This document shows positions 7,645 to 14,418 of a stretch of 20,484 bases of DNA, piece after piece. This DNA is from Sphingomonadales bacterium (GTDB lineage Bacteria; Bacteroidota; Bacteroidia; UBA7662), in the NCBI GenBank assembly GCA_016872225.1, contig VHAW01000015.1:1-20484 (forward strand), in the 5' to 3' direction. A program made the translations under genes and the position numbers. Position 1 is the stretch's first letter. Each line of letters begins with the position of its first letter. Below the pieces are notes generated by a model, which did no database searches, was not told the origin of the DNA, and saw only the letters and a program-made list of their open reading frames with translations.

Positions 7645-8241
7645 ATGAATCGTATGAAATTTTTGTTTTTAGGACTCGTCCTTTTCTTGGTTTTTTTGGC
7701 TGGCAGGCGGCTCTTGGCTTTGGAAAAGGTACCGGAGCCCGCTTATCATCGTTTGGCCACTCTCCGCGGGGGAGTTGAAATCAGAGAGTATCCTCCTTTG
7801 GTGGTGGCCAAGACAGGGCTAAGTTCTGGTTCCTTGGGTCGTCCTGCCAATGAGGGGTTCCGTAGGGTGGCCCGTTATTTGTTTGGGGGTAACGATCGAT
7901 CGGAGTCTATGGCGATGACGGCTCCTGTGGTGATGGACATGGGCGATCAGCCGTCATTATATTTCTACATGCCTTTTGATCGTCACGAAGAAGATTTACC
8001 TGCGACTTCAGATCGTTCCATTTTGCTACAAACGCTCCCAGCGCGGACCTTGGGGGTGCTTCGTTTTGGAGGTTATGCCGGGGATAAGGATCTTGAACGT
8101 TATAGTCGTAGGCTAAAGCATATCCTCGAAGGGGAGGGTTGGCTGGTGGAGGGGCCCATGTTGTACATGGGGTATAACGCCCCTTGGACCCTGGTAGGGA
8201 GGCGAAACGAGGTAGCATTCGAGGTCCGCCGGCCACGTTAA
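7645..8241 (+). CDS. SOUL-family (putative heme-binding) protein, membrane-anchored or exported
   Basis: The product is 198 aa. After a hydrophobic N-terminus (MKFLFLGLVLFLVFLAG), which is a signal or anchor, comes the SOUL/HBP fold: EPAYHRLATLRGGVEIREYPP, GFRRVARYLFGGND, the highly conserved MAMTAPV (residues 89-95), and near the end YMGYNAPWT. SOUL proteins of animals bind heme or porphyrin; the function of the bacterial versions is poorly known, so the heme role is a family-level guess. The N-terminus has no lipobox cysteine. The gene stands alone on the plus strand, divergent from the acyltransferase run and convergent with ssrA. Cytochrome c biogenesis genes lie ~2 kb away, but an opposite-strand gene and ssrA intervene, so no operon link exists. 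The start MNRMKF is the only one that keeps the signal intact. Confidence 0.85.
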   Translation: MNRMKFLFLGLVLFLVFLAGRRLLALEKVPEPAYHRLATLRGGVEIREYPPLVVAKTGLSSGSLGRPANEGFRRVARYLFGGNDRSESMAMTAPVVMDMGDQPSLYFYMPFDRHEEDLPATSDRSILLQTLPARTLGVLRFGGYAGDKDLERYSRRLKHILEGEGWLVEGPMLYMGYNAPWTLVGRRNEVAFEVRRPR

Positions 8242-8245
8242 GGGG

Positions 8246-8260
8246 CTGTGCTTGACACAG
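8246..8260. terminator. Hairpin between the convergent SOUL and ssrA genes
   Basis: CTGTG, loop CTTGA and CACAG form a perfect 5-bp hairpin; adding GGGG at 8242-8245 and CCC at 8264-8266 across a 3-base bulge lengthens it. It lies in the 31-bp gap between the SOUL stop and the mature tmRNA 3' end. There is no strong T-run, so a terminator or processing role is tentative. Confidence 0.35.
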
Positions 8261-8272
8261 TGACCCTGGAAG

Positions 8273-8638
8273 TGGAGCTGCAGGGAGTTGAACCCTGGTC
8301 CAGTCAAGCCGATCCCCGACTTTCTACATGCTTATCCTTCCCTTGGTTTTCGACGGGATCCTGGCGGGTGGCGGGCCGGAGAACACGCTTAGGCTTTAGG
8401 ATTCTCGTTCCTTGGTCAAGCCTGCCTTAGAACCAGCTCATAGTGGTCGATGCCTCCTTAGGACAGGCCTGTGAGCTCACCTGCCCGGAGACAACTCTTG
8501 CTAATTCCTAGAATTAAGCAGCGAGTGCGTAGTCGTAGTTGCCGTTTAAGGCTTGAACCATCAGATTAACGAGCAACGGTTCCAGGCTCGGCATGCTTAT
8601 CGGGTCATCTGAACAAGCTGTCGATTCCATTCAGCCCC
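8273..8638 (-). ncRNA. ssrA: tmRNA (transfer-messenger RNA)
   Basis: This one-piece tmRNA of about 366 nt rescues stalled ribosomes and tags the unfinished protein for degradation. On the minus strand the 5' end is GGGGCTGAATGGAATCGACA. The 3' end has a T-arm with stem CAGGG/CCCTG around a TTCAACT loop (8281-8297), followed by CAGCTCC and A. The 5' GGGGCTG pairs with 3' CAGCTCC in seven pairs including a G3-U wobble, the alanyl-tRNA synthetase identity element. CCA is not encoded (ACT follows), so it must be added after transcription. The resume frame reads GNYDYALAA and then TAA. Pseudoknots were not traced. It lies downstream of accC on the same strand but has its own promoter. Coordinates of the ends are from the acceptor pairing. 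Confidence 0.95.
8514..8543 (-). other. tmRNA proteolysis-tag reading frame (GNYDYALAA, stop)
   Basis: GGC AAC TAC GAC TAC GCA CTC GCT GCT TAA encodes nine residues ending in ALAA, the signal for ClpXP-type proteases. The bases before the resume codon are TAAAC, fitting the conserved A a few bases upstream of it. The nine-residue length and leading Gly match Bacteroidota tags such as GETNYALAA. The exact resume codon is inferred. Confidence 0.85.
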
Positions 8639-8644
8639 AAAGTG

Positions 8645-8676
8645 CAAAATTACAATTTATTATTGAATTCTGCAAA
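8645..8676 (-). promoter_or_regulatory. Bacteroidota-type sigma promoter of ssrA
   Basis: On the minus strand TTTG (8673-8676), a 20-base spacer and TAATTTTG (8645-8652) match the Bacteroidota consensus TTTG / TAnnTTTG exactly. The predicted first base of tmRNA (8638) follows after six bases (CACTTT), the expected distance. This is the clearest promoter in the window and helps assign the phylum. Confidence 0.8.
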
Positions 8677-8728
8677 TTCACTAGATGGTTCTTACAATGG
8701 ATATTTCTCGTGCCAAGAGGATGGCTAA

Positions 8729-10291
8729 TCAGATTTTCTTCCAAAGCTGATGCCATGTATCCGAGGATTTAGTTAATGTAGGAAGTATGGTGTTGCTCTC
8801 TTGACTTTGATACCGATGTTGTAATACAATAGCTGCTACTGCGATTTGTTCGGAAGGGGAGAGCGGATCTCCTTCAACGGAAGATTCCCAAGGGGGTAAG
8901 GGTGTATCGAGGGATTCTGCGCCACGGAAATATTTGGCAATGAATCCGGTATCAAACTGACCTTCCACAAAGGCGGGTTGATTCATAACCCACCGACCAA
9001 AATCCAAGGTGGTTGCCGGTCCGGAAAGTTCAAATTCATCCAGGGCCCTTTTCATGCGGGCGATGGCGGCCAAGCGATTGGGGGCATGCACAATGAGTTT
9101 GGCCAACAAGGGGTCGTAGTGCACTGGAATATCCATGCCTTCTTCGTAACCGGAATCCAAACGAACCCCGGGGCCTTGTGGTGGATGGAAGCGAATGAGT
9201 TTGCCCAAGTCCGGTAGAAATTGATTGCGCGGATCTTCGGCACAGATCCTGAGTTCAATGCTATGACCGTTGATGCGCAAATCTTCTTGTTGAATAGGAA
9301 GGGGAAGGCCCGCCGTAATTTCAAATTGTAAGCGCACCAAATCCAAGCCGGTAATGCATTCCGTTACAGGGTGCTCGACCTGAAGGCGTGTGTTCATTTC
9401 CAGGAAATAGAACCGGTTGTCATTGTCCAATAGAAATTCTACTGTGCCGGCATTTCGGTACCCGCAGGCCTGGGCAACGCGTATCGCAGCCTCGCCCATA
9501 GCCCTACGAAGGGTTGTATCAAGGCAAGAAGAAGGGGCTTCTTCGATCAACTTTTGGTGCCTTCGCTGGATGGAGCATTCCCGCTCAAAAAGGTACACCA
9601 TATTCCCAAAATCATCGGCCAACAATTGAATTTCGATATGCCTTGGCGTGGCGATGTATTTCTCCAGGAAAACCGAACCGTCTCCAAAAGCGTTGGTGGC
9701 TTCGGAAATAGCCAGATGCAAGGCTTCGTGGAGTTCCTCGATTTTGGTAACGATACGCATCCCTTTACCTCCACCACCTGCAGCGGCTTTGATCAGAAGG
9801 GGAAACCCGATTTCTTGGGCGATCTCCGCTGCTTGATTCGGGTCGGATACGGGATGATTAGTGCCGGGAACCAACGGGATATTATAACCAGAAACTGCTT
9901 GCTTGGCGGTTACTTTATTGCCCATGGTCTCCATGCTTCTTGAACCAGGTCCCACCAGCAACAACCCGGCCTTTTCCACTGCCTTGGCAAAGGCGGCAAT
10001 TTCCGAAAGAAAACCATACCCGGGGTGGATGGCTTGGCATTGCTGTTCCAGAGCAAGACGAATCAAATGTTCTCCCCGCAAATAGGAGGCCGTGGATGGG
10101 GGAGGCCCAATTGGAAAGGCCCAATCGGCATGCCGAACATGCGGGGCTTGACGATCAGCCTCTGAATAAACCGTGACCGTTTCGATGCCCATCTCACGGG
10201 CTGTTCGGAGGATTCGATAAGCGATTTCTCCACGATTGGCAATCAGGACTTTATGAATAGGTTTGGGGGCATTGGCTAGAACGGAGGGCAT
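8729..10291 (-). CDS. accC: Biotin carboxylase subunit of an acyl-CoA carboxylase (AccC/PccA type)
   Basis: The product (520 aa) uses ATP and bicarbonate to carboxylate biotin on a carrier protein. The N-terminal domain begins KVLIANRGEIAYRILRTARE; the ATP-grasp glycine loop is GGGGKGM (172-178); catalytic-region motifs are RECSIQRRHQK and EEAPS (near 237-253), and EMNTRLQVEHPVTE (298-311). It is longer than the ~450-aa AccC of fatty-acid synthesis. The last ~50 residues look like a linker, but the protein ends before any biotin-attachment domain (no MKM motif). It therefore needs a separate carrier and a carboxyltransferase, neither of which is in the window. Acetyl-, propionyl- or methylcrotonyl-CoA could be the final substrate, so the symbol denotes the domain rather than the pathway. 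The gene is divergent from ccmB with a 45-bp gap in which I see no clear promoter. Confidence 0.92.
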   Translation of the reverse strand: MPSVLANAPKPIHKVLIANRGEIAYRILRTAREMGIETVTVYSEADRQAPHVRHADWAFPIGPPPSTASYLRGEHLIRLALEQQCQAIHPGYGFLSEIAAFAKAVEKAGLLLVGPGSRSMETMGNKVTAKQAVSGYNIPLVPGTNHPVSDPNQAAEIAQEIGFPLLIKAAAGGGGKGMRIVTKIEELHEALHLAISEATNAFGDGSVFLEKYIATPRHIEIQLLADDFGNMVYLFERECSIQRRHQKLIEEAPSSCLDTTLRRAMGEAAIRVAQACGYRNAGTVEFLLDNDNRFYFLEMNTRLQVEHPVTECITGLDLVRLQFEITAGLPLPIQQEDLRINGHSIELRICAEDPRNQFLPDLGKLIRFHPPQGPGVRLDSGYEEGMDIPVHYDPLLAKLIVHAPNRLAAIARMKRALDEFELSGPATTLDFGRWVMNQPAFVEGQFDTGFIAKYFRGAESLDTPLPPWESSVEGDPLSPSEQIAVAAIVLQHRYQSQESNTILPTLTKSSDTWHQLWKKI

Positions 10292-10336
10292 AGGCTAAAA
10301 TTCGTCAACAAACGCACCTAATTTAGCCACCAATTC

Positions 10337-11005
10337 ATGAATGCCAAGCAGACCTTTCGAATGATGTTCATCCTCTTGCGGCATGAGTGGCGCAGGGAGT
10401 GGCGCCAAGGGCAGTGGTTGGCGGGATCGCTGTTGTATTTGGCAGGTGGGATTTTTGTGGCCCAATTGATGCTTCGATCAGCAGGATCGTTGTCATGGAT
10501 TGCCTTGTATTGGTTGATGATGCTGTTCACCGCGGTCTATGTGCTTTCTAGGAGTTATATGGGCTTAAGCAGCAGTTTGATGATGTATTATAGGGTGGCC
10601 ACTCCTGGGGTTTTGTTGTGGCTTACCAAAGTCGTCACTGGAACTATTTCCTTGTGGATGCTTATGGCTTTGGGTTCGATCCTTATGGGGGTGTGGATGG
10701 GTTACCCGATCCAAAGCACGGGAATCTTTATCTTGACGCTGTTTCTAGCAGGTCCGCTTCTGGCTACGGTGTTGACCTTGGTTTCGGCCATGGCCCGTGG
10801 GGCTTCCCATCCGGCCCAGTTAATGCCGGTGTTGGGGTTCCCCTTGTTGGTCCCCTGCTTGTTGCTGGTGCATCGCCTCTCGGGGATGGCTTTGGATGGT
10901 TTGGAGTGGTCGGTGGTCTGGCCGTATGCATGGGCCATGGCTGCGCTTTTGATCATGATGTTGGCCTTGGGGGCCTTGTTGTTTCCCTTTCTTTGGAAGG
11001 AATAA
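10337..11005 (+). CDS. ccmB: Heme exporter membrane subunit CcmB
   Basis: This 222-aa membrane protein fits CcmB, which with the ATPase CcmA and with CcmC and CcmD loads heme onto CcmE for System I cytochrome c maturation. It has a basic, hydrophilic start (LLRHEWRREWRQG) followed by about six hydrophobic segments. Typical features are the early amphipathic segment and the PVLGFPLLVPCLLL stretch near residues 163-176, where the family has a conserved Pro-Leu-rich motif. An ATG eight codons later (MMFILLRHEW) is an alternative start. Thirty-four bases separate it from ccmC, so the two are likely co-transcribed. ccmA is not adjacent, unlike the proteobacterial order. Identification is by topology, the short motif and neighbours. 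Confidence 0.85.
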   Translation: MNAKQTFRMMFILLRHEWRREWRQGQWLAGSLLYLAGGIFVAQLMLRSAGSLSWIALYWLMMLFTAVYVLSRSYMGLSSSLMMYYRVATPGVLLWLTKVVTGTISLWMLMALGSILMGVWMGYPIQSTGIFILTLFLAGPLLATVLTLVSAMARGASHPAQLMPVLGFPLLVPCLLLVHRLSGMALDGLEWSVVWPYAWAMAALLIMMLALGALLFPFLWKE

Positions 11006-11039
11006 AGCCAATGAAATTATCTTTAAACTTTTTATAAAC

Positions 11040-11720
11040 ATGAGTCCACGACGAATTGCGCCACTGCCTTTGGCTTTGAAGGTCATGACCATCTTGCTGA
11101 TGGGTTATGTCTTTTGGATGGGGTGGATGGGGGAGGTGCCGCGCAAGGTGATTCTCAACGAATCCGTAAGAAACCTATACTTCCATGTGCCGATGTGGTT
11201 TGGGATGATTTTCATGCTCTTGGGCGCTGCGGTGTATTCTTTTCGGTATTTATTGTTCCAACACGAGACGGATGATTTTTGGGCTTTAGCCTTAACCCAA
11301 ATGGGAATTTTTTACGGGGTTTTGGGCTTGCTTACGGGAATGGTATGGGCGCAGTTTACTTGGGGTGCCTGGTGGAGCAGTGACCCCAAGCAAAATGCTT
11401 CGGCCATTGGCTTGTTGATGTACCTGGCCTACACGGTTCTTCGGTCCTCCTTCGAAGACAGGCGCAGACAAGCCCGTGTTTCGGCCACCTACAACATCCT
11501 GGCCTTCTTCTGCCTGATTCCTTTGCTTTTTATTCTTCCCAGACTTACCGATTCTCTGCATCCCGGTAACGGGGGGAATCCCGGATTTTCAGCCTATGAT
11601 TTGGATGGTCGAATGCGTGGGGTTTTCTATCCTGCGGTGATCGCCTGGACCCTCATGGGCTGGTGGGCCTCCAATTTGTGGTCCCGCTATTATTTGTTAC
11701 GAAATCGTACTACCTTTTAA
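11040..11720 (+). CDS. ccmC: Heme-handling protein CcmC (cytochrome c biogenesis)
   Basis: The product is 226 aa with about six membrane segments and contains the family's Trp-rich WWD motif, MVWAQFTWGAWWSSDPK, on what should be the periplasmic side, where heme is held. Flanking histidines are in YFHVPMWFG and in DSLHPG, matching the two axial His positions known for CcmC. The protein binds heme and passes it to CcmE. It lies between ccmB and a ccmD-like gene, which strongly supports the call over the related CcsA or CcmF, which are longer. The ATG at 11040 leaves a short basic N-terminus (MSPRRIAPLP) before the first membrane helix. No Shine-Dalgarno sequence is visible, as usual in this phylum. 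Confidence 0.93.
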   Translation: MSPRRIAPLPLALKVMTILLMGYVFWMGWMGEVPRKVILNESVRNLYFHVPMWFGMIFMLLGAAVYSFRYLLFQHETDDFWALALTQMGIFYGVLGLLTGMVWAQFTWGAWWSSDPKQNASAIGLLMYLAYTVLRSSFEDRRRQARVSATYNILAFFCLIPLLFILPRLTDSLHPGNGGNPGFSAYDLDGRMRGVFYPAVIAWTLMGWWASNLWSRYYLLRNRTTF

Positions 11721-11731
11721 AAGCTATACCC

Positions 11732-11971
11732 ATGAATCGCTTTATCCGTACCCTAATTGTTCTTGTGTTGATAAATTTATGGTGCCTTTCTGAAGGATCA
11801 GCCCAAGGAGTTGCCTCGGCAATGAACACCGAAGAGGCGGTCACCATGGCCGATACCATGCGCAGCAACGGGAAAATTTACGTGGTCCTTGCCGTGGTTT
11901 TGCTGATTCAAGCCGGCCTATTCGTGATGCTTTGGAGTTTGGACCGGAAATTGTCTAAGCTGGAAGCCTGA
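11732..11971 (+). CDS. CcmD-like small membrane protein
   Basis: The product is a 79-aa protein directly after ccmC (11-base gap). It has an N-terminal hydrophobic stretch ending SEGSAQG, which looks like a signal peptide or first helix, a short hydrophilic part (MNTEEAVTMADTMRSNG), and then one membrane helix, KIYVVLAVVLLIQAGLFVMLW, followed by SLDRKLSKLEA. The helix and its LDRKLSKLE tail match the Bacteroidota CcmD-family proteins I remember; CcmD of Proteobacteria stabilises the CcmABC complex and aids release of holo-CcmE. The ATG at 11732 was chosen because the longer in-frame reading (from 11663) overlaps the ccmC end. No ccmE or ccmF follows; the next gene is convergent. Confidence 0.8.
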   Translation: MNRFIRTLIVLVLINLWCLSEGSAQGVASAMNTEEAVTMADTMRSNGKIYVVLAVVLLIQAGLFVMLWSLDRKLSKLEA

Positions 11972-12021
11972 GAGAAGGCCTTAAGATGGTTGGTAGGTTT
12001 CCCTGTTCTGTTCAACGTAAC

Positions 12022-13152
12022 TTAGAGATTGCCCCTTAAGGCCTGCTCACGTTCAATGGATTCAAAGAGGGCTTTGAAATTGCCTTTGCCAAAGGACTTG
12101 GCGCCCCGACGTTGGATGATTTCGTAGAACATGGTGGGTCTATCCTGCACCGGTTTGGTAAACAATTGCAAGAGGTAACCGTGCTCGTCCCTATCCACGA
12201 GAATGTTCAGGGATTTGAGGATTTGGATATCTTCCAGGATCTCTCCAACTCGCTCGGTCAGATTGTCATAATATGTCTCGGGTACATAGAGGAATTCAAC
12301 GCCCCGGCGGCGTAATTCGGTTACGGTGTGAACGATATCGTAGGTCTCTACAGCAATGTGTTGGACCCCAGCGCCTCGATAGAATTCGATGTATTCCTCA
12401 ATCTGCGATTTCTTTTTGCCTTCGGCCGGTTCGTTGATGGGGAATTTGACATACCCGTTGCCGGTGGAAACCACCTTGGACATAAGGGCCGAATATTCGG
12501 TGGAAATGTCTTTGTCGTCAAAGGTGATGAGCAACTGAAAGCCCATGACCTTTTCATAAAATTCTACCCAGGTGTTCATGGCTCCGAGTTCAACGTTGCC
12601 AACACAGTGGTCCACATATTGGAGACCCACCTGTTTTACCGATAATTTCCATCGGGGGCTGTCGTAACCGGGCATGAAAAGTCCTCGGTAGTCCTTGCGC
12701 TCCACAAAGCGATGCACCGTTTCGCCGTAGGTATGAATGGAGGCCGTCACCACTCTTCCGTGGGCGTCTTCGTGCACTTGGGGAGCTTGATGGGGTTGTG
12801 CGCCGCGAGCCACCGTGGCTTCAAAAGCGGCTTGGGCATCGTCTACCCAGAGCGATAGAAATTTGACGCCGTCACCATGCTGTTCAACATGCTTGGAAAT
12901 TTCGTTACCCGGGTGCAGGGAAGAGGTCAGGACTAAACGAATTTTATTTTGTTGCAACACATAGGAGGCTCTGTCTTTTATACCAGTTTCAGGACCAGCA
13001 TAGGCAATTAGTTCGTAGCCGAAGGCGGCTTGGTAATAATAGGAGGATTGTTTGGCATTGCCGACATAGAGCTCCAAATGGTCGGTACCTAACAACGGCA
13101 GAAAGTCCCCATTGACCGAGGTAGGCGCAGTTTGCATCAAGGTTTCGTTCAT
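12022..13152 (-). CDS. hpd: 4-hydroxyphenylpyruvate dioxygenase
   Basis: This non-heme iron enzyme turns 4-hydroxyphenylpyruvate into homogentisate, the second step of tyrosine breakdown. The product is 376 aa from the ATG at 13152; a TTG at 13179 would add nine residues and is less likely. The fold has two vicinal-oxygen-chelate halves. The iron ligands sit in the second half: His182 (YVDHCVGN), His265 (GVQHIAVET) and Glu344 (MFYEIIQRRG), followed by the C-terminal GNFKALFESIEREQ helix that closes the active site. The length and C-terminal helix separate it from hydroxymandelate synthase only by inference; the adjacent hmgA gene makes the Hpd role secure. It starts 33 bases after the hmgA stop, so the two form an operon. 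Fumarylacetoacetase is not in the window. Confidence 0.96.
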   Translation of the reverse strand: MNETLMQTAPTSVNGDFLPLLGTDHLELYVGNAKQSSYYYQAAFGYELIAYAGPETGIKDRASYVLQQNKIRLVLTSSLHPGNEISKHVEQHGDGVKFLSLWVDDAQAAFEATVARGAQPHQAPQVHEDAHGRVVTASIHTYGETVHRFVERKDYRGLFMPGYDSPRWKLSVKQVGLQYVDHCVGNVELGAMNTWVEFYEKVMGFQLLITFDDKDISTEYSALMSKVVSTGNGYVKFPINEPAEGKKKSQIEEYIEFYRGAGVQHIAVETYDIVHTVTELRRRGVEFLYVPETYYDNLTERVGEILEDIQILKSLNILVDRDEHGYLLQLFTKPVQDRPTMFYEIIQRRGAKSFGKGNFKALFESIEREQALRGNL

Positions 13153-13185
13153 GGGGAGTCGAGGGTAGGTTTGGAGCAATTGAGT

Positions 13186-14355
13186 TTATTCGTAGGCCGG
13201 TTCCATCCAGGATCGGTAATACTTTCCGTCGTCCAAGGCCATGGCTTGTTGGGTAATGGCCAAGGGGCTAAAGGTGTCAATCATGACCGCATATTCATCG
13301 GTTGAGGTTTTGCCAATGCTGCGCTCGTAGGCACCGGGGTGGGGTCCGTGGGGGATACCACCGGGGTGCAGGGTAATTTGACCTGGCCCAACATCGTTAC
13401 GGCTCATAAAATCACCGTCCACATAGTAGAGTATTTCTTCGGAGTCAATATTGGAATGGTTGTAAGGCGCCGGAATGGATAGGGGGTGGTAATCGTAAAG
13501 GCGGGGACAAAAACTGCAGACCACAAAGCCCTTACTTTCAAAGGTTTGATGTACCGGGGGCGGCTGGTGAACCCGGCCGGTAATCGGTTCGAAATTATAG
13601 ATACTGAAACCGTATGGGAAATTGTAACCGTCGTAACCTACAACGTCAAAGGGATGACTTGCGTAAATCGCAGAATGTAGAATTCCTTGTTTGCGAATTT
13701 TGATTTCGAAAGAACCCACTTGGTCGTGGGTTTCCAGTTCGGTGGGGAGTTTGTAATCTCTTTCGCAATACGGTGAATGTTCCAACAATTGCCCAAACCA
13801 ATTGCGGTATCGTTTGGGGGTATAGAGTGGATCGTAGGCTTCTAAATAAAGAAGCCTATTGTCGTTCCCGTCAAATTCAAAGCAATGAATCATGCCCCGG
13901 GGGATCAAGAGATAGTCTCCTTTTTCGAAGGGGATATTTCCTAGCTGGGTGCGTAGCGTACCGGTTCCACGATGGACAAAGACCAGCTCATCGGCATCTG
14001 CGTTTTTGTAGAAATAATCCTGGCTGCGGCTCGAGGGCGCAGCCAGTCCCATGGTGATGTCTTTGTTCACAAAGAGGGGAACTCGACTTTTCAGGTAATC
14101 GCTGACCGGTTCAACCTGAAAGCCTTGGTAGCACCGCGGGGTAAGGTTGTGCTGAACTGCAATTTGGGGTCGCAAATCCAAGGGCTCACCTATGGAGCGA
14201 ATGATGGTGGGCCGATGCAGGTGGTACAACAGAGAGGACATGCCTTCGAAGCCTATTGTGCCAAACAATTGTTCGTAGTACAGTTCCCCGTTGGGTTTAC
14301 GGAACTGGGTATGTCGTTTGGGCGGGATTTGTCCCAGGCGGTAGTAAACAGGCAT
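13186..14355 (-). CDS. hmgA: Homogentisate 1,2-dioxygenase
   Basis: This iron enzyme opens the ring of homogentisate to maleylacetoacetate. The product is 389 aa, shorter than the ~440-aa human and Pseudomonas enzymes. Iron ligands are predicted at His300 (PYNHSNIDSEE), Glu306 and His336 (GGIPHGPHPG); the spacing of +6 and +36 equals that of His335, Glu341 and His371 in the human enzyme. The N-terminal cupin-like half contains ELVFVHRGTGTL and KGDYLLIPRGMIH. The ATG at 14355 is the first in frame, and the N-terminus (MPVYYRLGQIPPKRHTQFRK) resembles that of bacterial short forms. It is upstream of hpd in the same direction and 63 bases after the propeller gene. I found no promoter match in that gap. 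Confidence 0.96.
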   Translation of the reverse strand: MPVYYRLGQIPPKRHTQFRKPNGELYYEQLFGTIGFEGMSSLLYHLHRPTIIRSIGEPLDLRPQIAVQHNLTPRCYQGFQVEPVSDYLKSRVPLFVNKDITMGLAAPSSRSQDYFYKNADADELVFVHRGTGTLRTQLGNIPFEKGDYLLIPRGMIHCFEFDGNDNRLLYLEAYDPLYTPKRYRNWFGQLLEHSPYCERDYKLPTELETHDQVGSFEIKIRKQGILHSAIYASHPFDVVGYDGYNFPYGFSIYNFEPITGRVHQPPPVHQTFESKGFVVCSFCPRLYDYHPLSIPAPYNHSNIDSEEILYYVDGDFMSRNDVGPGQITLHPGGIPHGPHPGAYERSIGKTSTDEYAVMIDTFSPLAITQQAMALDDGKYYRSWMEPAYE

Positions 14356-14418
14356 AGGCTTGGGGTCTTGGGTATGGAATTTGGGGACGTTAGGTTGGTG
14401 TCCAGCGTCTAGGCGAAG

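Noticed and set aside
8273..8310. A free-standing tRNA-Ala-like gene
   Set aside because: The T-arm and acceptor are those of tmRNA: the matching 5' half is 330 bases away and a tag frame ending ALAA lies between.
9554..9943. 129-codon open frame antisense to the biotin carboxylase gene
   Set aside because: It mirrors the conserved ATP-grasp region on the other strand; no family features of its own.
11977..12043. Inverted repeat GGCCTTAA (11977-11984) and TTAAGGCC (12036-12043) between ccmD-like and hpd
   Set aside because: The arms are 51 bases apart, each is partly self-complementary, and one lies within the hpd coding end; a chance match is more likely than a terminator.
13972..14412. 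146-codon open frame antisense to hmgA
   Set aside because: It covers the conserved N-terminal half of HmgA in reverse and has no domain or signal.
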